64,000 bases of DNA from Emiliania huxleyi CCMP1516. Its lineage: Eukaryota > Haptophyta > Isochrysidales > Noelaerhabdaceae. The stretch spans positions 629,993-693,992 of the forward strand of contig NW_005202427.1 of the NCBI RefSeq assembly GCF_000372725.1. Reading direction: 5' to 3'. A program made the translations under genes and the position numbers. Positions within the stretch are counted from its first letter, which is position 1. Each line of letters opens with the position of its first letter. Below, piece after piece: positions 19,056-29,980 of the stretch. The notes below the pieces were generated by a model, which was not told the DNA's origin, made no database searches, and saw only the letters and a program-made list of their open reading frames with translations.

Positions 19056-19277
19056 ATAAACAAAGAGTCGTGAACATCCAAAATCCAAGTGCTCCGAATC
19101 GCAAACATAGAAACCCAAACACACACAGCCACGTGGGATAGGAGAGCAGGAGGAGAAAGGAGGTCGGCAGAACTTCAAGGTACAAGGACGCACGAGCGAG
19201 AATAACATAAAAAATAAAATCAAACGGTCACACACTCGATCGCCGTGCAAAGCTCGCTTCCGAGCTCTCACGCCGCG

Positions 19278-19325
19278 CGTAGGGCCCCTAGGGGCCTAGA
19301 GAACACAACCCCCCTCTCCCTTTTG
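19278..19325 (-). repeat. dispersed repeat D (GGGGGGTTGT..CTCTAGGCCCC)
   Basis: The complement reads AGAGGGGGGTTGTGTTCTCT followed by AGGCCCCTA..GGCCCTACG. A second copy is at 55470-55510 on the plus strand, directly at the 3' end of the arylsulfatase gene. Confidence 0.75.
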
Positions 19326-22300
19326 TCCCAGTAAGCTAATAGTACAAACGGTCAAACTCTGAGACGAGAAGGGATCTGCTGCGAGAGAGAGTTGTTATGA
19401 TGCTCCACCGCCGCCGCTCCACCGCCGCCGCTCCACCGCCACCGCCTCTGGGCGCGGGCGCGGGCGCGGCTGACGGCGCGGCGACGACGAGCAGCTTCGA
19501 GCAGGTGCGCCGCCCCTCCCATCCCCCGCTCTCTCACGCGTCCGTCTTGACACACACAGGTGAGGGACCGCCCACGCCCCGGGGTCGGTGGCGAGGGTTG
19601 GTGGTAAGATAGTCGTGGGTGGCGAGCAGTGCGTACGGGGTAGCCGCCACTGCCTGCCTCACAAGGGCGGGGCTGTCCCGGAAAGTGAGAAACGCCGGGC
19701 AGCGTGGTGCACGACTTCAACCTAGCACCACACTCCTCTCCTTAAAATCCCTGTGTGGTGGCGGCGTGCCGTCCTCCCATCCCTCCCTTGGGTTGACTGC
19801 TTTCTTTCTTTCTTTCTTTCAACCTCCCATACGCGTTTTGTTCCGCTTCTCCCACCGGCTGTTCCATCTTCCCCATCTCCTTCCAACCCAGGCGGGGCGG
19901 GGAGAGGGGTCGTGGGGGGGGGGGTCAACATGGAAGGCGCATCGCGCTCCCCAATCGTCTCCGATCTCCCTCGCCTGCTCGCTCGGTACGTAATCGGACC
20001 ATATCGCTCGAACTCGAGGGGCACGGCGAGGGTTAGCGACGGGGGTGCGGCTTCAGGGTCGGTGGCGGGCGAGGGGTGGCTGACGGGGCTGGCTGGGGCT
20101 GTATGTAGCCGTTGGTGTAGCAGGTCCACAGTCGGCGTCGCTATCATCTTCCCTCTGCTCTCCGAGTCCTGGCCGCCGCCCGCTGCTCCAATGTGTCCAA
20201 TGGTACTGCTCTCGCCCCCCTGCCCCCCTCCGCGTTGCTTCCCTCGTCGGCAGTGTCCGTCTAGGGGCGGTACTGCCATTCGGTCCACACCCGCCGCCAA
20301 ACAGTTTTTCGCCGGTCGGACGCGTTTTCGTCCACCGACAGCGCCCGCCATGCCGTCCTGGTCCTGCCATTCGCGCGTCCGGCCCGGACGTCGAACCAAC
20401 ACGGCCTGGTTTGTGGAGCTCCCGCAGACTAACGTAGAAAGCACGGCATTCGGGGCCATGTTCTCGGTTTCTGTATATCCGTGAATGACCTGGCGCGACG
20501 CCTCGCTTCGCCGAGGTCGTCGCGGCGTGTGAGCGCCCTCCCAGGCCGCCTGCTGATCTCGAGCGCGGCTGGCGCACGCCTCGGCCTCCGCCGCACCCCA
20601 CCGCGTGGCGGAAACGAGCCGCGGCGGCCACGGAAGAAAGCGTCGCCTTGGCTCGACGTGGTGTCGCTCGCAGCTGCTCTCGCCGACGGTGAGCCTGGCT
20701 GCCCAAGCACTGTGAGCCGACCGGATGTGAGCCAGCACTCGCGCTGAGCCGCTCGAGCTGTCGCAGGCGTGCACGAGTCGGCACGGGCTCCTTTCTCTGC
20801 GCTGGCGGACGCTGTTTGGCGCTGCACGAGCAGTGCGTGCATGCGCGACGCGTCGCGTGTGCACTCAGCGTGCCGAGCCGGCGCCTGTTGTTCTATCACG
20901 GCGCCGCTGCACCACCCGCAACCGACTCCCGCTGCGGAGGGCGGCGCACTCCGCTCTAGGTGGCACGCTCTCGGTGGCACGCTCTCGGTGGCACGCTCTC
21001 TTTGGCTCGCCGAGCAGCATATCGCCACCACCGCTGGATCCGTGCGACAGGTGTGTGCGCATCGCAGCTGCCGAGGGCTAACATGTCCACGCCCCCCTCA
21101 ACGTGTGATCAGGAGCGAGTGGCGACACACTCGCTGTCAATACAAGTCAGGCAGCTGGCCTCGAGCAGTTCGAGCCAGCCTCGACCGAGTGTCGCGCGTT
21201 GAGGGAGGCGGCGCATGCTGCCGCTGGCGCCTCCATCGCCACGAGCCTCGCGGCGGCGGTCGCGACGCACCTTGCGGCGTCTCTCGGGGTCATTTCTACG
21301 GCGTGCGACGCCGTGTGAGGTCGCCGGCGGCCCGCATCTCTGCCGCCGTCGCTCCGCTGGCTGTGACCGAGTTTCGGGCGTTGAGGGAGGCGACGCATGC
21401 TGGCGCCGGCGCCTCCATCGCCACGAGCCTCGCGGCGGCGGTCGCGACACACCCAGCTGCGTCTCTCGGGGCTACCTCTACGGCGCTTGGCGCCGTGTGA
21501 GGTCGCCAGCGGCCCGCATCTCTGCCGCTGTCGCTCCCCCGGCTGTGACCGAGTTTCGGGCGTTGAGGGAGGCGGCGCATGCTGGCGCCGGCGCCTCCAT
21601 CGCCACGAGCCTCGCGGCGGCGGTCGCGACACGCCCAGTCGTGAGTAATCCCACACTCCGCACGTAGCACTGCTCGTTTTCACTTTTGGCGTGTGCGGCA
21701 TTGCAAAGCACTGGCCTGGCTGTGTGGCTGGAGCCTGGAGCGTACTCAGGTCGTACTAGTACTTGTGTCTACGCGTGTCACCATTCTTGCAAAACACAGA
21801 CTGCACTCCTCGCTCACTTCTTCCTCCCCTTCTTAGGCTCCGGATTCGGCGGTGCCGATGACTTCCGCTTCGCGCCACGCGCCGCCGCCGGCTTCGACGA
21901 CGAGGACAGGCCCTCTCTGGTGCGCTACCCGTGTCCGGGTGGGTTGCACTGTCATGTCAGGCATGCTACATGGCCCCTGGAGACTGCCTTGCAGCTGAGG
22001 CTGGCTGGGGACCCTACCTAAGCTCCACAGAAGGCCTGGAGGCTCTTCCCGGCCTGCCCCGAGAGACCGGCTAGGGGAGCCGTGCCGGCACCAACTTTAG
22101 CCGTGAATATATCCAGATCCCCCCATGAAACAAAGACCAAACTTCTCCCACATAGCCATTAGGACCCAGTAACTAAAATATGTTGGGCAGGGCAATTTGT
22201 TATGAGCAGAAAAAGAATGGTGGCAGTGGCCCACTATGGCCCACTAGGTGATTGACGGATATGATAAACATGTATGAGAGCGGCTAAATGAAGAGATCGG

Positions 22301-22460
22301 TCGTTTAGGCTCGGATTTTTTGAACAGAATCTCGGATTGACCGGACACATCTGTTTGGTGGTTGATGTGTCCAAGCATGCAAGTATTAATTTGCTGCGCT
22401 GATAAGAATTGCAAGCGACAAATCCTGAAGTGCTAAAATGACAAGTGTCAAAACCTCGGT
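19326..22460. other. gene-poor, repeat-rich region
   Basis: 19729-19822 is an inverted copy of dispersed repeat A (complement AAAGAAAG..GGGAGGGATGGGAGGACGG). 20960-21003 has three 17-bp units TCGGTGGCACGCTC. 21181-21650 is a 182-bp tandem repeat (listed separately). 21833-21920 resembles one exon (acceptor TTCTTAG, then SGFGGADDFRFAPRAAAGF) but no partner is found. 22030-22450 is lower in GC and holds no gene. Many long open frames here are strand shadows of GC-rich sequence. Confidence 0.55.
21181..21650. repeat. 182-bp tandem repeat, about 2.6 copies
   Basis: The word CGTTGAGGGAGGC recurs at 21197, 21379 and 21561. Each unit also has GCCTCCATCGCCACGAGCC and a GCCGTGTGAGGTCGCC block. The period of 182 is not a multiple of three and each unit carries a stop in the best frame, so it is probably not coding. 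Confidence 0.85.
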
Positions 22461-23183
22461 TTACCATCTAGATCTTGAGAGCTCCTGCAGCATGCCCATG
22501 TCAACATCGGTTGTGCGAGCAGGTAGCCCAAGAGCAGCATTGATGCGTTCGAAACAACTGTTGTCACGCGAAGTGACGTCCACTGTAATAGTGTCGCTCT
22601 CATCGTGGGCAAACGGCTGCATACCTTGGAGGTAAATCTCCAACTGCATCTTCTTGTAATTCTCAAAGCTGTACTCACCATACTTCTCACGAAAACACAC
22701 GCCGCCTCCGACAGACGCGGGCTGCGGTCCATTCCAGTAGTCCTCGAGAGTCTGTCCCTTTGTCTTCAAGTAAGCCTCAGCTCGCTTCTCCACCCCCTGG
22801 ACGATGATGTCAAGATCGCATTCAAGCTTGAGGAAGACAAGACCATGCTCGCCAAGCCGCTCTCGGAAGAAGTCACGCACTTCACGACGATATATGACAT
22901 GAGAGATCACGATGTCTCGGTGCTCAGCGGCAGCCGACAAGCACGTGTCGCAGAGCTGCAGGTAGCAGGGATGCCAGAGTTCTATTGGAGCAGCTTGATC
23001 CTTGAGCCAATGCCCAAAAGCCTGCTGAATGGATGGCCCGTGGCTTCCACGCACGCAAACATCGCCATCGATGTGATGAAAACCATGGTAGCTAGCGAGG
23101 TAATCCCCAGTTGTGGTTTTGCCGACACCTGGAAAGGCCGTCACAAAAACGATACGACCATTGGATCCAGCTGCCGCAGCCAT
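22461..23183 (-). CDS. P-loop kinase-like protein (shikimate/gluconate kinase fold)
   Basis: The true ATG is at 23183 (MAAAAGSNGRIVFVTAFPGV), giving 240 residues and no intron. A Walker A motif (FPGVGKTTTGDYLA) lies at about residues 16-25, followed by HHIDGDVCV, the acidic position after strand 2 seen in gluconate and shikimate kinases. Later come VISHVIYRREVRDFFRERLG and VFLKLECDLDIIVQGVEKRA, consistent with strand 3 and the lid region. It probably phosphorylates a small metabolite; the substrate is unknown. The gene is noticeably less GC-rich than its neighbours, sits in an AT-richer island (22.1-24 kb) and lacks introns, so acquisition by transfer is possible. Confidence 0.7.
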   Translation of the reverse strand: MAAAAGSNGRIVFVTAFPGVGKTTTGDYLASYHGFHHIDGDVCVRGSHGPSIQQAFGHWLKDQAAPIELWHPCYLQLCDTCLSAAAEHRDIVISHVIYRREVRDFFRERLGEHGLVFLKLECDLDIIVQGVEKRAEAYLKTKGQTLEDYWNGPQPASVGGGVCFREKYGEYSFENYKKMQLEIYLQGMQPFAHDESDTITVDVTSRDNSCFERINAALGLPARTTDVDMGMLQELSRSRW

Positions 23184-23274
23184 GAAAGGCAACTAGGCGG
23201 GCGGCTGCAGACAAGCAACTCAGAGAACTGGCGCACTGTAAACTTCCAAGCACATTACAAGTGGTTGCATATTA

Positions 23275-23345
23275 CTTTCCCACATGACATGCACATGCAC
23301 ATGCACAACATGACATGTACACATGTGCATGTGCATGTGCATCTG
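23275..23345. repeat. CATG-rich inverted repeat
   Basis: ATGCACATGCACA-type units on the left mirror TGTGCATGTGCATGTGCAT on the right around ACATGTACACATGT. This is a foldable alternating purine/pyrimidine stretch just upstream of the kinase gene. Confidence 0.75.
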
Positions 23346-24076
23346 CGTGAGAGTTCTTTTTGTTGAATACTTTCCACATGATTTGCTAAGACCTTACTCG
23401 CGATGCTTGCGCTGGCGAACTTCCACATGGCTCGATGAGCTCGTGTCAAGACAGGTAAGAGCTATATGGCTGAACCTGAGCAAAAGGCCACCAACCAAAC
23501 CCCTCCCTCTGAACACCAAAAGGGGCTGTAACAATCAATCCATGAGGAGCCTTGAGCTCCTTGCAACAGCCCAAAATAACCAACAATACCATAACACGAG
23601 GCAAACACAACGAACGTGGACCTCCCGCACCTTACCCTTACAGGCCACCATACAGTCTGTAAGGGACCCCGTTGTCCGTTTGCCACCAGACTTTTTTTGA
23701 GTTGGAGGTAATAATTAAATGGATTGCACTGTCCCAAAGAACTGATGCATTCATTTCACCCTCATATAGTTACAATACCTCAAAGTTGATAAATAACTCG
23801 CCTCCGGCGGCCCCCCCCGCTTACCATCCAACCTCTCATCCAACAACACAAAGGTATGGGGAAAAAATCCAAGAGAGGGGTGGGAGGGCGGGAGAATCCA
23901 AAAAAGCCGTGCAAAAAGCCACAAAAAGCCAGCGAGCCTCCCGTTACGCGATTGCTCGCGAAGCGCAGCATGATGCGTGGCCAGCGCGGGAGCAGGTCGG
24001 CGCCGACGCTGCCAGAACTAAGACGAGACCGCGACCGACGGCGGGCTGAAGACGACGGTGCATAATTGTCCTCATA

Positions 24077-24328
24077 ATGTTGCAGGTTATGGCAACCATG
24101 GCGCGCAAGTGTTCGCGCGCGCGCTACTACTCGCCCGAGGAGTTGCGCGAGGAGTATGTGCGAGCTGTATTCGAGAGCTGCGACTTTGGCGACACCGAGG
24201 AGGTGACCACGCTGTACTACATTGCCAAGGGCATGGTGAAGGGACGGCGCGCTGCGGCCAAAAAGCGCCTGGCGTGGGCCTCTCCGAGAGCGCTGCGCAG
24301 ACGGCCTGACTGTTCTTCACCTTCCTAA
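24077..24328 (+). CDS. small hypothetical protein
   Basis: An 83-residue frame with a well-behaved middle: ARYYSPEELREEYVRAVFES, CDFGDTEEVTTLYYIAKGMV, KGRRAAAKKRLAW. The start may be a few codons downstream (MATMARKC), and TTGCAG just before could be an intron acceptor joining a basic exon near 23856-24055 (MGKKSKRGVGGREN). The family is not recognised. Composition looks coding, unlike nearby frames. Confidence 0.4.
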   Translation: MLQVMATMARKCSRARYYSPEELREEYVRAVFESCDFGDTEEVTTLYYIAKGMVKGRRAAAKKRLAWASPRALRRRPDCSSPS

Positions 24329-24680
24329 ATACATACATACATACGGTCTACTAATCGTAGAGGCTCAAGTGACAAGTCCACACACAATCATATACACGCG
24401 ACACGGGGGTGCCATCTCCGACGTCTCAGATGCCATCTGCCATACACAAAGCATATCTCTCATGACACACGGGCACTGTGTGGAGCAGCGGCGGCGGTGG
24501 CAGCGGCACCGGGGGGGGCGCGCGGGTGCGGGGTGCGGTGCGGTGCGGGTATCCGTCTGTATTATAATAAACAACGAAGGCGCTCTAAAAGAAATTCGCG
24601 GCGCACCTTCCACGGCGGGGCGGGGGGGCCGCGGCCCGCGGGGTGCGGTGCGGTGTGAGTGTGTGTGTCCCACACGCGCC

Positions 24681-25799
24681 ATGAAGCGCGCGAGAGATGC
24701 CTCGGACGCCCAGCGCGTGACCATCGACGTCGGCGGCACCAAGGTCTCCACGACAGTGTCCACCATTCTGCGCTCGTCGTACCTGGCGGGCATGGTGGAC
24801 CTGTCCGCGTGGGACTCGGACGCGGAGCACTCTGCGCAGATTTTCCTCGACCGCGACCCCGAGACGTTCGCCCTCCTGCTCCGCCTGATGCGGCAGTACC
24901 CGCACGTCGCCGGACTTGTGCCACACGAGCCTGGCCTGCTGGCCTCGCTGCTCGCAGAGGCCGACTTCTTTGGATACGAGCCGCTGCTGTCGCACGTCAA
25001 GGCGCGAGCGTACTTCAACGCTCGAGAAGCGCGCCAGGACTACAAAGCCCGTAGCGAATTCACCACAGTGGGGCGGCTCGATGGCGAGTCCTTTGCGGAC
25101 CGAGCGGTCAGAGTGAGCGCAGGTGAGCAGCGGCTTAAAGAACACATCGCAGAGATCGATGCGAAGTTCAACAGCAAGGACGAGAGCTACGGCTCGGACC
25201 GATTCGATGCCGTCTACGGCACCGTCGGCGACGCATTGGCCTCGGGCGTGCTGCCCAAGTACTACCTCGAGCCCAAGCCGCCCGTCCCGCCCCCGACCAA
25301 GAAGATCGTGCAGCTGATGCCAGTGGACACGCCGTGCTGGTACCTCGTCGGCGACGCATACGAGCCCCGGTTCGGCGAGTGCGGCGACTTTGTGCCGATG
25401 CACCCGATGTCGCAGTGCATCACGCAGCCAGGCCTCGTGCGCCGCGTCGCCTGTCACGCGCTCGTGGAGGACCAGCACGGCACGCGGTGGATGGAGCCGA
25501 TGCTGCACCTCACCACCAAGGACCTCGAAGAGTGGATGGGGACCCAGCCTGGCGACGGCCAAGGGCTGATCTTCGGTGCGACGCTCGACGACTGCAGCCT
25601 GAAGAAGCACACAGGCGGCGTAGCACGCCGCACGCTGCTCGCGAGCGATTGGTTTGAGAAGATGCTGGTACCCGTGCTCTGCGAAGAATGCGGCATCATG
25701 GAGACCAACCTGTGGGCGCACGTCCTTGTCGCGGCGGAGCCGCCAGCGGAGTACGGCTTCTCGGGAGGTCGTGAGCTGGGCCAGGAGGCAGCGCTGTAG
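24681..25799 (+). CDS. KCTD-type BTB (T1) domain protein
   Basis: ATG 24681 (MKRARDASDAQ) follows the sequence CACGCGCC. Residues about 13-115 are a T1/BTB domain: VTIDVGGTKVSTTVSTILRS, AQIFLDRDPETFALLLRLMR, LLAEADFFGYEPL. The VxxDVGGxxF-like strand, then DRDPxxF..LL, then LL.EADFFG are the KCTD/Kv-T1 signatures. The remaining 255 residues (PTKKIVQLMPVDTPCWYLVG, GLIFGATLDDCSLKKH) have no recognised domain. KCTD proteins often serve as Cullin-3 adaptors through BTB oligomers; that role is inferred here. Total 372 residues, one exon. Confidence 0.8.
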   Translation: MKRARDASDAQRVTIDVGGTKVSTTVSTILRSSYLAGMVDLSAWDSDAEHSAQIFLDRDPETFALLLRLMRQYPHVAGLVPHEPGLLASLLAEADFFGYEPLLSHVKARAYFNAREARQDYKARSEFTTVGRLDGESFADRAVRVSAGEQRLKEHIAEIDAKFNSKDESYGSDRFDAVYGTVGDALASGVLPKYYLEPKPPVPPPTKKIVQLMPVDTPCWYLVGDAYEPRFGECGDFVPMHPMSQCITQPGLVRRVACHALVEDQHGTRWMEPMLHLTTKDLEEWMGTQPGDGQGLIFGATLDDCSLKKHTGGVARRTLLASDWFEKMLVPVLCEECGIMETNLWAHVLVAAEPPAEYGFSGGRELGQEAAL

Positions 25800-25977
25800 G
25801 GCTGTTGGGCGAGAGCTAGTGGTTCGTCGTTTGTTTGCACATGTTCGCTTGTCGTATAAGAACGTCCGCCCGCCCTGGCGAGTAGAGGCACACGCACGCT
25901 CTCTCGAGGTCGCTCTTGGAGCAGAGCCCCGGCGAGACCTCGAAAGAGCAAATGGGTCCTCGAAGCGTACCCCTGTG

Positions 25978-26389
25978 CAGGTGTAGTTTATTTTTGCTTG
26001 GGGCGGGTATCATGACGGGGTAGGTAGGGCAGGGTCTGGGCCCTCCCGTCGGGTTTTTCCCTCTCTCACGCCGGAATTTTCACAGCAGAAAAAGAAATTT
26101 TCCGCGCAAATCACGATGTCAACCCTCCCCAAGTCGTTGATCTGAGGTGCTTGTAGGGCTTGAGAGTGGCCTGCCATGTCACAGGAAGGACTGTGGTTGC
26201 AGGAGAGTACCATCAGCCATCACTTTAGTTGGTGTATATACCACCTTCACCCGCCCGGTGATTTCTTTTTTAGTTTCCCATAAGTAAGGTAGGTAGGTAG
26301 GTAGGTAGGTAGGGGCAGGGCAGGGGCAGGGCAGGTTTTTGCAGAATTTCATCATGATACCCGCCCCAAGCAAAAATAAACTACACCTG
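25978..26389. repeat. 38-bp perfect inverted repeat, 336-base spacer
   Basis: 25978-26015 (CAGGTGTAGTTTATTTTTGC...ATCATGA) is the exact reverse complement of 26352-26389. The spacer holds GGTAGGTAGG tetramers (26025-26033 and, as (GTAG)n, 26285-26312) and GGCAGG units next to both arms, so the similarity between the two halves extends beyond the arms. It could be a foldback element or an inverted duplication. Confidence 0.85.
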
Positions 26390-26482
26390 CCCTGTGCGCG
26401 GATACCCATCTCGCAGCACTTTGCGCCGACACGCATGTGCGTGTGGCACCTCGACGCGCCTCCCCGGCCCTGACTGGTCGCC

Positions 26483-29400
26483 ATGACGACGAGCGCTGCC
26501 GCCACCAACTACCGCGACGTCGTCGGCCGGGCGCGAGACTTGGAGGCGATCGTCGAGTCGCACCGGTCAGAGTGGGCGGGCGCGCTGCAGGAGCAGAGGC
26601 AGCTCTCCGAGCGGCTGTCGACCTTCGCGGACGGCGAGTGGGCGGCGTGGGCGCGGTCCGAGACGGCCGCCGAGCCGCTGCCGCCGCTGCTGCGCGCGGG
26701 CATGCGGGTGCACTGGCTGGTGCGAGCATGCGGGCTGTGCGGCTCCCGATCGGGCCTGCGCCGCACCTGCGCACCGGCCGGCGGGTCCACGCGCGTAGGT
26801 GTCGTCGGAGGAGGAGATACTGGCGGCCCTCTCGCGCGGTCACGAGGCCAGGGCCGCACGTCGCTTCCTCGAGGCGCGCGCCGCCGCGGACCGCCTCGCC
26901 GGCGGCGGCGCGGCTGCCTCGGAGTCGCCCCGCCGCGACGCTCTTCCGGCGGGCGGCGGGCCGGCCCAGCTGGCCGACGCCTTCCCCGTCGCCGGGAGCG
27001 CCCGCCCATCGCTCGACGCGACCCGCGAGCGCCTCGTCGCCAGCTGCGTCACCCGGCTCCGCGCGCCGCGCCTTACGCCGAGCAGGCCCGCCGCATGTTG
27101 GACTGCGCCCGACACCCCCTCCCGCCACCGCCCGCCTCCGCCATAGTCCCCCCGCCGCCGCCACCTCGGCCCCGATCGCCGCGCGCCTCTCGCCCGCCGC
27201 AGGGCCGCCACGCTGCTTGCCGCCATCCACGCTGTCGGCGGAGGCAGCGGTGCCACCTCCGCGCCCGCCGACGCCCGCCCGCCCGCCGGCCCGCCCGCCG
27301 GCCCTCCCGCCGCGGCACTGGTCCGGCTCTTCTTCGACTCGCGCGCTGAGGCGGCGCGCGAGTGCGCCGCGGCGGGCGAGGCGGCGGCGGGCGAGGCCGC
27401 GACGGGCGAGGCGGAGCTAGGAGGGCGGCGCGGCGGCGGCGGGGCGGCCGAGGCGCCGGGCGGCGCCGAGGCGCTCGCGGGCGCGCTGCGCTCTCTTTGC
27501 GACGTCCTCGAGTCGGCGCGGCCGCACGCGCTGCTCCGCGCCCTCTGCCTCCCCCTCGCCGTGGAGGCGGAGCCGGGCACTGCCGGCAGTGCCGCCAGCA
27601 GCGCCGCCAGCAGCGGCACCGCGTTCGCCGCCGCGCGAGCCGGTCTGGCTTTGGCGGCGATGTCTGAGCATTCGGCATCTCTCGGCGCGATTAGGCGCGT
27701 CTTCGACGGCGGCGGCGGCAGAGGCGCTCGAGCGAGCTGCGGCGGACGGGTGGAAGCTCGTGGCGGCCGCAGTCGATGGTGCGGCGCGTGCGTTGCTCCA
27801 GCTCGACTCGGCGGACGCCGCTCCCTCCCCGCGCGCGGCGGCGAGCGGGGCGCGCTCCCCCGAGGCCTTCTAGGAACCTTCTAGGAACTTTCTAGGAACC
27901 TTCTAGGAACCTTCTAGGCGCGCTCCCCCGCCGAGGCGCGGACAGGCGGCGGGCCTCGCTTGTGCCGGCTGCTCTCGCTCCTCACGCCGGGCGAGCCGTG
28001 CGCGCTCGCCTTCTCGACGCACCTCGAGCGGGCGCTCGCGGCCGAGCTGCGGACCGCCGCCGCCGCGCAGCCCGCCGTGCGAATGATCAAGGCGGCGCTG
28101 GTGCGCGCCGCCGCCGCCGCCGCCGCCGCCGCCGACAGAGTGGGCGAGGGCGTCTGCGGCGCCGATTTTCGCGCCGAGGACGGGTGCGATTGGGTCGCGG
28201 GCGCGGGGGCTGAGGCGGACTCGTCGCGCCAAGGGGGAGGGGAGTGGGTGCAGCTCCCGCCGCCGCTCGTCGCGGTCGTGCAGACGGCGGCTGCTTCGGC
28301 GCACGCCGCCTGCTGGCTGCGCACCACCCTCCACCGCCTCTCGCGGCCGCCTCTCGCGGCGCCGGCTGGCACGCCCGCCCCCGGCGGTGCGCCAGACGGG
28401 AGCGGCGGGCATGGCGGGCGCAGCGGACGCGACCCGGCGGAGACGGCCCTCGCAGTCGAGGTGAGCGCGTGGTGGGCGGTCCCGCTCCTCGCCACGCTCG
28501 AGTCTGCCGTTGCGGTCGCCTCGGCGAGGGCGGCAAAGGCGGAGGCGGCGCGGGGCGGCGCGGCGGCACGGGACAGCGGCGAGGCGGCCGCGATGAGCTC
28601 GCTGGTGCTCTCGGCGCGGCTGTGCGGCGCGCTTGCCGCCCAGCTGCCGCGCTGGCCTTTGGCCTTTTGCCAGGTCGAGTCGTGCGCCGCGGCCGAGCTG
28701 CAGCCACTCGTCGCCGCCTTCGCTTCGCTCGAGGGCACCGCGCACGCCGAGTGGGCGCGCCTCGCCGTCGCGACGCGCGGCGCGCTGCCGCCGCGCGCAG
28801 AGGAGGCGTCGGGCGTGTACTGGCGCGCCGTCGAGGCGGCGCACTCGAGCCCTGCCGCCGCCGAGGGAGCGCTGACCGAGCCGCGGCTCACTCTGCCCGC
28901 GGAGGCGTCGGCCGAACTGAGCGATTGGCTATGGCGGCGGCATTGCGCCGTGCGTGCCACCGGAAGCTCCGCCCTGCAGCCGCGGCTGCTGGAGGCCGAG
29001 GCGGAGGCTGCGGCGGGCTGCCTCGCCGCCGCCTTCCGGTCGCAGCTCGAGCGGCTTGCTGGCGACGACGACAGCGGCGAGACGGCTGAGGCGCGGCAGA
29101 GGCAGGCGCTGCAGCTCTACTTCGACGTGACGCTCTGCCGCGCAGCCCTCCGCAGCCGCCCGCAGCCGCTGCCGCCGGCGGATGCGCGGGTCTCGGCGCA
29201 GCGGCACGAGTTTGACAAGGCGGCGAGGGCGACGCTCACCGCCGCCGCCGCCAAGCTCGGCGCGGCGGCGCGGGAGCCTCCCCTACCGCGCGACAAGGCG
29301 GCGGCGGACGACGGCGCAGCTGTCCTCGCACCACACACAAGGTCTGAGGTTCTGTGCCCCCCTCCCTCCCGCAGGCGGGTGGTGACGACGCGTGCCTGCG

Positions 29401-29980
29401 TGCGGCGGAGGAGGGCGTCGCTGCGTGGCTGCAGCACCACGAGCCGATCGCGTGGGCCCTCTGCCGCAAGCCCGTGCGGCGCGCCGCTGCTGCAGCGCTC
29501 TCCCGCGTCGCTCTGCTCGCATGCGCCGACGGCACTGCGGCAGCGCAGATGCCGCCAGCGCCGCAGGCCGGCTCAGGCGGCTCCCTCCTTCGCCGAGCGC
29601 CGCCCTGCGGCCGCTTCGGCTACCTCCCGGTCCAGACGCCGCCGCTGCGGGCGCCGCGCTTCGAAGCGGCAGCCAGGCACACGGCGGGCAGCGGCGCGGG
29701 CGCTGTCAACGCCCTCGGCCTCGACGAGGCGGCGGTGGCAGCCGCGGGCGCCGACCTGCCCGTCGCAGGGACCGACAGCGCTCTTGGAGGGGGGAGGAGC
29801 GGGCTGGACCAAATCCGTGGCGCTCTTGGCGAGCGGCTGAACGCAGCCTCATTGGCGAGCGGCTTGGGCGGCGCACAGGCCGCCGCGCAGCTGGGCTCGC
29901 TTCTCTCTGGTGTGGGCGGCGCGGCGAGGGCGGCGCAAATGGCTCTCGGGGTCAAAACGCCATCGGCGAATGCGCAATGA
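26483..29980 (+). CDS. COG1: conserved oligomeric Golgi complex subunit 1-like protein
   Basis: ATG 26483 (MTTSAAATNYRDVVGRARDL). Several exons in changing frames follow. One near 27200-27870 reads ATLLAAIHAVGG, PAALVRLFFDSRAEAARECA, ALRSLCDVLESARPHALL, the order found in COG1 (short helix, 'AL..F...R', then 'L..L...L..A..L'). A long exon 27918-29321 ends RQALQLYFDVTLCRAALRS, matching the COG1 C-terminal '(K/R)ALQ.LFD' motif. The last exon (29375-29980) reads WLQHHEPIAWALCRKPVRRA and GRFGYLPVQTPPLR. COG1 is part of lobe A of the Golgi tethering complex for retrograde vesicles. Two introns are well supported: 27850-27917 (GC-AG, introner-like) and 29322-29374 (GT-AG, 53 nt). Other borders between 26800 and 27200 are unclear. 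The alternative is another COG or exocyst-type rod subunit. Confidence 0.6.
27850..27917 (+). repeat. introner-like intron in COG1
   Basis: 68 nt. It starts GCGCGCTCCCCCGAGGC and contains five CTAGGAACCTT-like units. It ends TTCTAG before a second copy GCGCGCTCCCCCGCCGAGG. Splicing joins AGC GGG to GCG CGC in phase 0 and keeps the frame; unspliced, the frame stops in the first TAG. Confidence 0.85.

Noticed and set aside
19753..21031. Several 200-380 residue frames on both strands
   Set aside because: No domains, atypical composition, mutual overlap; they include dispersed repeat A and look like GC-rich shadow frames.
28087..28960. Minus-strand Ala/Ser/Arg frames opposite COG1
   Set aside because: Antisense shadows of the COG1 exon, without motifs.
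29341..29374. Donor at AG|GTCTGA in COG1 giving a 34-nt intron
   Set aside because: Phase does not fit the downstream exon; the 53-nt intron 29322-29374 keeps the frame.
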